From JBKHYG01 sp046565595 (GTDB lineage: Bacteria > Actinomycetota > AC-67), in contig JBKHYG010000025.1 in assembly GCA_046565595.1 (NCBI GenBank), positions 1-48,595 of the forward strand: DNA of 48,595 bases, written 5' to 3'. A model generated the notes under the pieces. That model was not told the DNA's origin, made no database searches, and saw only the letters and a list, made by a program, of their open reading frames with translations. How positions within the stretch are numbered: the first letter of the stretch is position 1; each line of letters opens with the position of its first letter. Shown piece after piece: positions 1-6,695 of the stretch. Position numbers and translations under genes: made by a program.

Positions 1-1586
1 TCGAGGTAACCGGAGCCTTCGACCGCGTCACCGAGAAGGCGCTGGGAGCGAGGAAGGCGAGCGACGAAGCCGGTACTGGCGCACAGCGCCGACAGTTGGC
101 TCGAGTCGCGCTGCCCTCGATGAGCGCTAGTGCGTTCCTCGCGAACACGCCCCTGGTCGGGATGCTCGCCCCAAGGATCGTCGCGTGGTGTCGCCGCACG
201 GGTCGAAGCCCCAGCCGCTACCTGATGCCGCTGTCGTATGCGGTCATCTTCGGTGGCTGCATAACCCTGATCGGGACCAGCACCAACCTCGTCGTCAGTG
301 ACCTGCTGACCGATGCGGGCATGCCCGCCCTCGATGTCTTCGAGATCACACCGATCGGGCTGCCGGTCGCCCTCATCGGTGTCGGACTGATAATCATGCT
401 GGCTCCCCGCTTGCTGCCTCGCCGCGAATCCCCGGTCGAAGATCTGGGAGAGAACCTGCGCGAGTTCACGGTCGAGATGCTCGTTCCCGCCGATAGCCCG
501 CTCGCAGGCAAGACCGTCGAGGATGCGGGTCTGAGGAACCTCGAAGGCGTCTACCTGATCGAGATCGAGCGGAGCGGACGGGTGGTCGCCCCGGTCGCGC
601 CTTTCCTGGTCCTGCAAGAGGGCGACCGGCTGGTGTTCGCTGGCAATGTCGGACGGGTCCTCGACCTCGAACGGATCCAGGGTCTGGTCAGCGCCCAAGA
701 ACGACACTTCTCATCGGTGCAAGGTGATCGCCAGTTCCATGAGGCCGTCGTGGCGGAAGGCTCCCCACTGGTCGGCCAGACGGTGAAAGCCTCCGGCTTC
801 CGGGGTCGTTACGGCGCAGCGGTGGTTGCGATCCATCGGGCGGGATCTCGCGTGCCAGGCAAGTTGGGAGATGTCAGGCTCCTGCAAGGCGATGTCCTGC
901 TGGTCCTGGCCGGGGCGGACTTCGCGGTCCGGTGGCGAGACTCTCAAGACTTCCTGTTGGTCGCCACGCTCGGAGAGAACCGGCCGCTTCGCCGAGAGAA
1001 GGCACGCATAGTCCAGCTGCTCGCGGTGGGACTGGTCGTGACGGCCGGCACCGGACTCCTGGACCTGCTGCAGGTGTCGTTGCTGGTCGCGATCGCCCTG
1101 ATCGCGACTCGATGCTTGACCACGACGGAGGCCCGGAACGCCATCGACCTCGAGGTCATATTGCTGATGGCTTCTTCGTTCGGCCTCGGGATAGCTCTTC
1201 AAGAGACCGGTCTCGCCGACCAGGTCGCCGCGATAATCGTGGCGGTGTCTGACACCTTCGGCGACATCGGGATCCTGGCTGGCATATTGATCGCGACGAT
1301 GCTCATGACCGAGCTGCTGTCCAACAACGCTGCCGCGGTGTTGATGTTCCCCATCGCTATGGCCACCGCCGAGAGGACCGGCATGGCGCCCCGTCCCCTC
1401 GCGGTCATCATCCTGTTCGGTGCGACGCTCTCCTTCCTGACGCCGATCGGGTATCAGACCAACACGATGATCTGGGGTATGGGCGGCTATCGGTATCGGG
1501 ACTTCAGTCGCCTAGGCGCGCCCTTGACCCTGGCGACGCTGATAGCGCTGGTGACGATCACTCCCCTTTACCTAGCGCTCCGATGA
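1..1586 (+). CDS. SLC13/DASS-family anion transporter with RCK_C domains (5'-partial)
   Basis: The reading frame is open from the left edge (first full codon at base 3), so the N-terminal part lies outside the window; an internal TTG at 96 is not a believable start because conserved family sequence is already running there. The motif SAFLANTPLV, followed by LSYAVIFGGCITLIGTSTNLVV, is typical of SLC13/CitT-type sodium-coupled anion carriers. Two cytoplasmic RCK_C (TrkA-C) domains follow, one near FTVEMLVPADSPLAGKTV and one near FHEAVVAEGSPLVGQTV. The second membrane half carries the mirrored MTELLSNNAAAVLMFP signature. Such SLC13-RCK proteins are usually annotated as sulfate, phosphate or dicarboxylate permeases; the substrate cannot be read from sequence. 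It converges on uvrB. Family assignment is sure, substrate open. Confidence 0.93.
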   Translation, partial: EVTGAFDRVTEKALGARKASDEAGTGAQRRQLARVALPSMSASAFLANTPLVGMLAPRIVAWCRRTGRSPSRYLMPLSYAVIFGGCITLIGTSTNLVVSDLLTDAGMPALDVFEITPIGLPVALIGVGLIIMLAPRLLPRRESPVEDLGENLREFTVEMLVPADSPLAGKTVEDAGLRNLEGVYLIEIERSGRVVAPVAPFLVLQEGDRLVFAGNVGRVLDLERIQGLVSAQERHFSSVQGDRQFHEAVVAEGSPLVGQTVKASGFRGRYGAAVVAIHRAGSRVPGKLGDVRLLQGDVLLVLAGADFAVRWRDSQDFLLVATLGENRPLRREKARIVQLLAVGLVVTAGTGLLDLLQVSLLVAIALIATRCLTTTEARNAIDLEVILLMASSFGLGIALQETGLADQVAAIIVAVSDTFGDIGILAGILIATMLMTELLSNNAAAVLMFPIAMATAERTGMAPRPLAVIILFGATLSFLTPIGYQTNTMIWGMGGYRYRDFSRLGAPLTLATLIALVTITPLYLALR

Positions 1587-1618
1587 TGACCGGTACATAG
1601 CGCTCCGATGATGACCGG
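1573..1618. repeat. 21-bp direct repeat spanning the transporter stop codon
   Basis: Two identical 21-base copies (1573-1593 and 1598-1618), each beginning TAGCGCTCCG and ending GATGACCGG, separated by TACA. The first copy contains the last codons and the stop of the transporter; the second lies just downstream. This looks like a recent short duplication. Confidence 0.85.
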
Positions 1619-1659
1619 CCTCTGCGGCACCGTGTGAACGCACCGGCGGAAGCGTCCGG

Positions 1660-3669
1660 CTAGGACACCTCGCGCAGTTCCTTGCGTAGGTCGTTTATCT
1701 CGTCGCGGAGACGCGCGGCTACCTCGAAGCGCAGCTCGCGGGCCGCGGTTCGCATCTCCTCTTCGAGGGCCTGGATCAGGCGGGGAAGCTCTTCTCGGGG
1801 CAAGCCGGTCAGATCTCGGGAGATCCTCTTGGCTCTCTTGCCATCCTTGGCGTTGCCTGCGCGCTCTGACCCGAGCCCCGCCCCCTGCAGGATGTCGCCG
1901 ACCTTCTTACGGATCGTCTGCGGATCGATGCCGTGCTCGAGGTTGTAGGAGATCTGCTTCTGTCGGCGACGCTCGGTCTCGTCGATCGCGCGCTTCATCG
2001 AGTCGGTTATCTGGTCCGCATACATGATGACGCGACCGCTCACATTCCTGGCAGCGCGACCTATCGTCTGGATCAGGCTCCGGTCGCTACGGAGGAAACC
2101 CTCTTTGTCGGCATCCAAGATGCAGACCAGCGACACCTCGGGCAGGTCCAACCCTTCCCGCAACAGGTTGATGCCGACCAGGCAGTCGTACTCGCCTAGA
2201 CGCAGGTCTCGGAGCAGTTCGATCCGTTGGATCGTGTCGGTCTCGGCGTGCATGTAGCGGACACGGAGTCCGGCGTCACCCAGATACCCGGTGAGATCCT
2301 CTGCCATCTTCTTGGTCAAGGTGGTCACCAAGACGCGTTCCTCGCGTTCGCTGGCTGCCCTGACCTCCTCCATCAGATCGTCGACCTGTCCCTTGGTCGG
2401 CCGGATCTGAACCTCTGGATCGACCAGCCCGGTCGGACGCACGACCTGTTCGGCGGTGTTGGTCGCCTTCTGCAACTCGTAAGACCCGGGGGTCGCAGAC
2501 AGGAAGATGACATCTCCGAGTTTGTGCAGGATCTCGTCGAACTTGAGAGGCCGGTTGTCCAAGGCGCTCGGCAGGCGGAAGCCATGCTCGACCAGGGTCT
2601 CCTTGCGGGTCCTGTCCCCCTCGTACATGCCGCCCAGCTGCGGGACCGTCACATGGCTCTCATCGATGATCGTGATGAAGTCGTTGGGGAAGTAGTCGAT
2701 CAGCGTGTAGGGGGCTTCGCCGGGTTCACGACCATCCAGGTAGCGGGAGTAGTTCTCGATACCGTTACAGAACCCCATCTCGCGCATCATCTCGAGATCG
2801 AAGGTCGTACGCATCCGCAGCCGCTGAGCCTCTAACAACTTGCCGCGCTCTTCGAACCATCGCACGCGCTCCTCCATCTCCTGCGAGATGCCAGCCATCG
2901 CCTTCTCGAGCCGTTCTCGGCTAGCCACATAGTGACTGGCAGCGAAGATGGTCAGGTCTTCGTGCGAACCGAGCACCTCTCCCGAGAGCGGCTCGATGAC
3001 CTGGATCCGTTCGACCGTGTCACCGAAGTACTCGATACGAACGATGGTGTCTTCATAGGCGGGGTGGATCTCGAGGGTGTCACCCCGGACCCGGAAGGTC
3101 CCGCGAGGCAGGGCATAGTCGTTCCGGTCGTACTGCAGGTCGACCAGGCGCCGTTTCACATGTTCGAGAGAGAGGTCCACGCCTGCGATGAACCGCAGCA
3201 TGTGGCCCTCGTACTGCTCTGGCGAACCCAGGCCGTAGATACACGAGACGCTGGCAACGACGACCACATCGCGTCGCTGCAACAAGGCTGCCGTCGCTCG
3301 ATGACGGAGCTTGTCGACATCATCGTTGACCGAGGAGTCCTTCTCGATGTAGGTATCCGACGAGGGCACATAGGCCTCGGGCTGGTAGTAGTCGTAGTAG
3401 GAGACGAAGTACTCGACGGCGTTGCTCGGGAAGAACTCCCGGAACTCGTTGGCCAGCTGCGCCGCCAGGGACTTGTTCGGGCTGACGATCAAGGCGGGGC
3501 GCTGCAGGGCCTCGATGGTCCAAGCCATGGTGGCGGTCTTGCCCGATCCGGTGACCCCGAGAAGGGTCTGGAACCTGTGACCATCCTTCACGCCTCTGAC
3601 GAGCGCGTCGATGGCTGCCGGCTGGTCGCCGCTCGGCTGGAACTCGCTGACGACCTGGAAGCCCGACAT
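1660..3669 (-). CDS. uvrB: Excinuclease ABC subunit B
   Basis: UvrB is the damage-verification helicase of nucleotide excision repair; it is loaded by UvrA and recruits UvrC. The 669-residue protein has normal family length. Visible features in order: the N-terminal FQPSGDQPAAI motif, Walker A LGVTGSGKTATMAW (about residue 38), the beta-hairpin with the tyrosine-rich stretch VSYYDYYQPEAYVP, Walker B with DESH, LSATPG, and helicase motifs GINLLREGLDLPEVSLV and QTIGRAARN. The C-terminal UVR domain for UvrC contact is present (RLIQALEEEMRTAARELRFEVAARLRDEI region). The ATG at 3669 sits 6 bases after a TATCCT hexamer and has no Shine-Dalgarno, suggesting a leaderless mRNA. It converges with the SLC13 transporter and diverges from the small secreted protein. 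Certain identification. Confidence 0.99.
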   Translation of the reverse strand: MSGFQVVSEFQPSGDQPAAIDALVRGVKDGHRFQTLLGVTGSGKTATMAWTIEALQRPALIVSPNKSLAAQLANEFREFFPSNAVEYFVSYYDYYQPEAYVPSSDTYIEKDSSVNDDVDKLRHRATAALLQRRDVVVVASVSCIYGLGSPEQYEGHMLRFIAGVDLSLEHVKRRLVDLQYDRNDYALPRGTFRVRGDTLEIHPAYEDTIVRIEYFGDTVERIQVIEPLSGEVLGSHEDLTIFAASHYVASRERLEKAMAGISQEMEERVRWFEERGKLLEAQRLRMRTTFDLEMMREMGFCNGIENYSRYLDGREPGEAPYTLIDYFPNDFITIIDESHVTVPQLGGMYEGDRTRKETLVEHGFRLPSALDNRPLKFDEILHKLGDVIFLSATPGSYELQKATNTAEQVVRPTGLVDPEVQIRPTKGQVDDLMEEVRAASEREERVLVTTLTKKMAEDLTGYLGDAGLRVRYMHAETDTIQRIELLRDLRLGEYDCLVGINLLREGLDLPEVSLVCILDADKEGFLRSDRSLIQTIGRAARNVSGRVIMYADQITDSMKRAIDETERRRQKQISYNLEHGIDPQTIRKKVGDILQGAGLGSERAGNAKDGKRAKRISRDLTGLPREELPRLIQALEEEMRTAARELRFEVAARLRDEINDLRKELREVS

Positions 3670-3675
3670 GGGACG

Positions 3676-3681
3676 AGGATA
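3676..3681 (-). promoter_or_regulatory. Candidate -10 box for leaderless uvrB mRNA
   Basis: TATCCT on the minus strand fits the actinobacterial TANNNT -10 consensus and ends 6 bases before the uvrB ATG, which would place transcription start at or beside the A of ATG. No good -35 hexamer is seen at 16-18 bases, which keeps confidence moderate. Confidence 0.5.
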
Positions 3682-3842
3682 ACCGCACGCTGGGATCGCC
3701 CACCCGACACCTCGCGCTTCCGGCCGTTCCGCTTTGTCCGAATCTAAGGGCTCGAAACGGCAGGCACCGGCATGTCTCCCCCCGAACCTTCTCTAGCGTC
3801 GACCACACCGTCGACTTCTGGATACTCGAAGAGGGAGCAATC

Positions 3843-4223
3843 ATGCGCAAGATCATCCTGGGTGCTATCGCGGCTGCGATGGCCCTGTCCATGGGATCCG
3901 CCACCGCGGACCCCGGCAACGGCTGTGCGACCGGCCCCGGCGCCCCGGAGGTGGGAGGCACCTGCACCTACACCGCTAGTGGTGCCGCCAGCGCTCTGAT
4001 CCTGACGCCGAACAGCGTCAAGATCGAGGCGATGCGCACGGTCGACGGCGTCGAGACGACCGTCGTGCTGTTCGAGACCGACTCGGCCAACCCGGCTGCT
4101 CAGGGCGTCCGGTCCCTGGCCACGCAGGCTGGCGACAAGGTCACGGTCACGCAAGGCCCTGACTGCGTCGAAGAGCCCGTCTGCGGTCACATCGGCATCG
4201 TCGTCGTCGGCGAGACCGAGTAA
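3843..4223 (+). CDS. Small secreted protein of unknown function, four cysteines
   Basis: A 126-residue protein with a clear Sec signal peptide: MRKIILGAIAAAMALSMGSA, with probable cleavage near ATA/DPGNG. The mature part is about 100 residues, acidic and beta-rich in appearance, with four cysteines (about residues 28, 41, 108 and 114) that could form two disulfides. GAGGGAG lies at a workable distance upstream of the ATG. The gene stands alone, divergent from uvrB, and is followed 21 bases after its stop by a perfect 12-bp hairpin. I do not recognise the family. Extracellular or cell-wall location is inferred from the signal peptide and the absence of any further membrane segment or lipobox cysteine. 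Confidence 0.8.
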   Translation: MRKIILGAIAAAMALSMGSATADPGNGCATGPGAPEVGGTCTYTASGAASALILTPNSVKIEAMRTVDGVETTVVLFETDSANPAAQGVRSLATQAGDKVTVTQGPDCVEEPVCGHIGIVVVGETE

Positions 4224-4244
4224 CCGTACAAGTACGAGCATCTT

Positions 4245-4272
4245 GAGAGCCCCCGCTTCGGCGGGGGCTCTC
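4245..4272. terminator. Hairpin terminator between secreted protein and coaE
   Basis: A perfect 12-bp GC-rich stem (GAGAGCCCCCGC / GCGGGGGCTCTC) closed by a TTCG tetraloop. It lies between two convergent genes and can serve both strands. There is no long U tract, only CCTAGTTCT on the plus side, so it may be a factor-assisted or bidirectional terminator. Confidence 0.8.
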
Positions 4273-4294
4273 CTAGTTCTGGCACGCTCGCCGG

Positions 4295-4909
4295 TCAGTT
4301 CCCGGGGCCCGAAGGAGTCGCGCCGATGAGCCGCCTCCAGAGGGCGTCGACCTGTTCCTCGAGTTCGTCGAGCGAACCGTCATTGCGGATGACGACATCG
4401 GCGACCGCGGTCCGCTGTTCCTCTGTCGCCTGCGACGCGATGCGGGCCTCGATCGCGGACGGCTCCATCCCTCGATCCTCGACGAGCCGCCGGATCCTGG
4501 ATGCGGGGTCTGCCTCTACCGTCACGACCAGTTCCATCCCGCTGCGTCCGGTCGATTCGGCCAGCAACGGGATGTCCAGGATGACGATCGATCCCGGCGG
4601 CGCTTGCGAGATCCGATACGCCATCTCGTCTCGTACGGCTGGGTGCACTATCGCGTTCAGATCGGCAAGGGCCGCCGATCCGGCGAAGACCACTCCCGCA
4701 AGAGCATCGCGGTCGAGTTCTCCGTCGTCTCCGAGGATGGATGAGCCGAAGCGGCCAACGATCGCTGCGAACACGGGCGTGCCGGACCTCTGAAGTTCCC
4801 TGGCTATCGCGTCGGCATCGATTACGACCGCGCCCCGCTCGGCCAGCATGCGCGCCACGGTGCTCTTGCCGGCACCTATCCCACCTGTCAGACCGATGAG
4901 GCGGGGCAG
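4295..4909 (-). CDS. coaE: Dephospho-CoA kinase, probable CTG start
   Basis: CoaE phosphorylates the ribose 3'-OH of dephospho-CoA, the last step of coenzyme A synthesis. The P-loop LIGLTGGIGAGKST lies at the extreme N-terminus, and DADAIAREL and LDIPLLAES follow as in the family; the length of 204 residues is normal. The nearest ATG and GTG codons in frame lie inside or after the P-loop (GTG at 4858), so they cannot be the start. Upstream, the frame reaches the rpsA stop TGA at 4913-4915, in the same frame, after only two further codons. The only plausible initiator is CTG at 4909, preceded by TAAGGA with a 7-base spacer. The Shine-Dalgarno sequence lies in the last rpsA codons, implying translational coupling. 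rpsA-coaE adjacency is usual in Actinobacteria. Function sure; start inferred. Confidence 0.93.
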   Translation of the reverse strand: MPRLIGLTGGIGAGKSTVARMLAERGAVVIDADAIARELQRSGTPVFAAIVGRFGSSILGDDGELDRDALAGVVFAGSAALADLNAIVHPAVRDEMAYRISQAPPGSIVILDIPLLAESTGRSGMELVVTVEADPASRIRRLVEDRGMEPSAIEARIASQATEEQRTAVADVVIRNDGSLDELEEQVDALWRRLIGATPSGPGN

Positions 4910-4912
4910 TCG

Positions 4913-6547
4913 TCAGTCCTTATTGAACTTGGACTTCAGGTCCTCGATGATCGCCGAGATGTCTTTGCCCTCTTCCTTGGAGGACTCTCCCTCGGTCGTG
5001 TCGCCTTCCTCCGAGCCGTCTGCTGGCGTCGTATCGGGCTTGAGAGCGGCGGCCAACGCATCGGACATGGCCGTGCCGCTAGAAGGCTTAGATGCGACAG
5101 GTTCAGCCTCGGATCCCGGCTCGCTCGTCTGCGATGTCGTATCGGCCGGAGCCTCTGCTCCCTCGGGGACCGGCATGTCGGTTCCGGGCTCGAGGGTCTG
5201 CCGGATCGAGAGCGAGACACGGCGACGCTCGGGATCGATCTCTATGACCTTGACCTGAACCTTCTGCCCCGGCGCGACGACCTGGTCGGCCGATTCGACA
5301 TGGCGCTCGGAGAGCTCAGAGATATGTACCAGGCCCTCGACGCCATCGGATACCCGCACGAAGGCCCCGAAGGGAACCAGCTTGGTGACCTCGCCGTCCA
5401 GGACCTCTTCGACATCGTGCTCACGCGCGAACTGCGTCCAAGGGTCTTCCTGCGTCTTCTTGAGCGAGAGGCTGATGCGCTCGCGGCTCATGTCCACCTC
5501 GAGTACCTCGACCTTGACCGGGTCGCCGACCTTGACCACCTCGCTCGGGTGTTCCACATGCTTCCAACTGAGCTCGGAGACATGGATCAACCCGTCGACG
5601 CCGCCCAGATCAACGAACGCGCCGAAGTTCACTATCGAAGAGACCTGCCCTTCCTTCACATCGCCCTTCTGCAAGGCTTCCAGGAACTCGCGACGGTTCT
5701 CGCTCTGGGACTCTTCGAGCCACTTGCGGCGCGACAGCACGACATTGTTGCGGTTGCGGTCCAGCTCGATGATCTTGCACTCGAGTTCCTTGCCGATGAA
5801 CGGCGAGAGGTCCCGGACCCGGCGCAGATCCACAAGCGAAGCAGGGAGGAAGCCGCGCAGGCCGATGTCGAGGATGAGGCCACCCTTGACGACCTCGATG
5901 ACGGTACCCGTCACGACGCCTTCCTCGTTCATGATGCGCTCGATGTCGCCCCACGCGCGCTCGTATCGCGCGCGCTTGACCGACAGGATCAGTCGACCTT
6001 CCTTGTCTTCCTTCTGGGTGACGAGAGCTTCGATCTCGTCGCCGACCTGGACGACCTCGCGCGGGTCCACATCCTGTTTGATGGTCAACTCGCGCGCAGG
6101 GATGACGCCTTCGGTCTTGTAGCCGATGTCGAGCAGGACCTCGTCCTTGTCGACCCGGACCACGGTGCCTTGAACGAGATCGCCATCGTCGAACTCTTTG
6201 ATGGTCGCATCGATCGCTGCCTCGAGCTCCTCGCGTGACCCGAAGTCGTTCGTCGTGATAGGACCGCCCTGCGACCCGGTCTCGGGCGCGGCGGTAGGCG
6301 CAGCAGGGCTCGCGGCGGCGGGCGTCTCGGTCTTCGGGGCCTCAGGAGCCCCGGTCGTTACCGCGTCCTCAGGCTTGGTCGCCTCAGGAGCCTCGGCTGT
6401 CGTTTCGGCATCCTCGGGCTTGGTCGCCTGGGGAGCCTCGGGGGCCTCCTGGGTCGCCGTCGGGGTCTCGGTCTCGGCGGTCGTGGGCTCGCCGTTGGGC
6501 GTCGCGTCCTGGTCGGTCGAGGTCTGGTCGGTCGTCTGATCGGTCAC
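4913..6547 (-). CDS. rpsA: 30S ribosomal protein S1
   Basis: S1 binds mRNA on the small ribosomal subunit and helps initiation. I place the start at GTG 6547 (protein begins VTDQTTDQTS), because GGAAGG lies about 10 bases upstream and the longer frame to 6616 has no family character. Of 544 residues, the first 110 or so are a low-complexity Thr/Glu/Pro/Ala tail with an internal repeat of the form EAPEATKPEDAETT. Four S1 RNA-binding domains follow, recognisable by GDLVQGTVVRVDKDEVLLDI, VVTGTVIEVVKGGLILDI, VSSIVNFGAFVDLGGVDGLI and LDGEVTKLVPFGAFVRV. An acidic C-terminal tail ends DLKSKFNKD. Four domains with an acidic tail is the usual actinobacterial form; the long acidic N-terminal extension is less usual. 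A structured leader lies directly upstream. Confidence 0.97.
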   Translation of the reverse strand: MTDQTTDQTSTDQDATPNGEPTTAETETPTATQEAPEAPQATKPEDAETTAEAPEATKPEDAVTTGAPEAPKTETPAAASPAAPTAAPETGSQGGPITTNDFGSREELEAAIDATIKEFDDGDLVQGTVVRVDKDEVLLDIGYKTEGVIPARELTIKQDVDPREVVQVGDEIEALVTQKEDKEGRLILSVKRARYERAWGDIERIMNEEGVVTGTVIEVVKGGLILDIGLRGFLPASLVDLRRVRDLSPFIGKELECKIIELDRNRNNVVLSRRKWLEESQSENRREFLEALQKGDVKEGQVSSIVNFGAFVDLGGVDGLIHVSELSWKHVEHPSEVVKVGDPVKVEVLEVDMSRERISLSLKKTQEDPWTQFAREHDVEEVLDGEVTKLVPFGAFVRVSDGVEGLVHISELSERHVESADQVVAPGQKVQVKVIEIDPERRRVSLSIRQTLEPGTDMPVPEGAEAPADTTSQTSEPGSEAEPVASKPSSGTAMSDALAAALKPDTTPADGSEEGDTTEGESSKEEGKDISAIIEDLKSKFNKD

Positions 6548-6598
6548 TTGTTTGTTGCCTTCCGGTCCCGGAACACGCCTACCGTGCCCCGCTTGCAG

Positions 6599-6648
6599 CC
6601 AGGCGTCCAACAGCACCCTCGTAACGAGTGGTGGGGTTGGCCACCTGG
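6599..6648 (-). promoter_or_regulatory. Structured rpsA 5' leader hairpin
   Basis: On the rpsA-coding strand this 50-base stretch folds as an extended hairpin: CCAGG pairs with CCTGG, then CCAAC with GTTGG after a small internal loop, then CACC with GGTG and CTCG with CGAG around a tight TTA loop. It lies about 50 bases upstream of the rpsA GTG and just after a candidate -10 box, so it would form the 5' end of the mRNA. Many ribosomal protein genes carry autoregulatory leaders; that role is inference here. Confidence 0.5.
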
Positions 6649-6657
6649 CCGGGCCGG

Positions 6658-6663
6658 AGTCTA
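6658..6663 (-). promoter_or_regulatory. Candidate rpsA -10 box
   Basis: TAGACT on the minus strand matches TANNNT. A start site about 7 bases downstream would begin the transcript right at the leader hairpin. No convincing -35 hexamer was found at 16-19 bases. Confidence 0.4.
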
Positions 6664-6695
6664 CCTTCTAGCAAGCATCCGTGATCGACCGATCT

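Noticed and set aside
4295..4858. coaE starting at GTG 4858
   Set aside because: It would remove the P-loop GGIGAGKST that is encoded just upstream in the same frame.
5300..6238. Long open frames opposite rpsA, livM, uvrB, dnaE and the FtsH-like gene
   Set aside because: They are antisense shadows of well-identified genes in high-GC DNA, without family motifs or ribosome sites.
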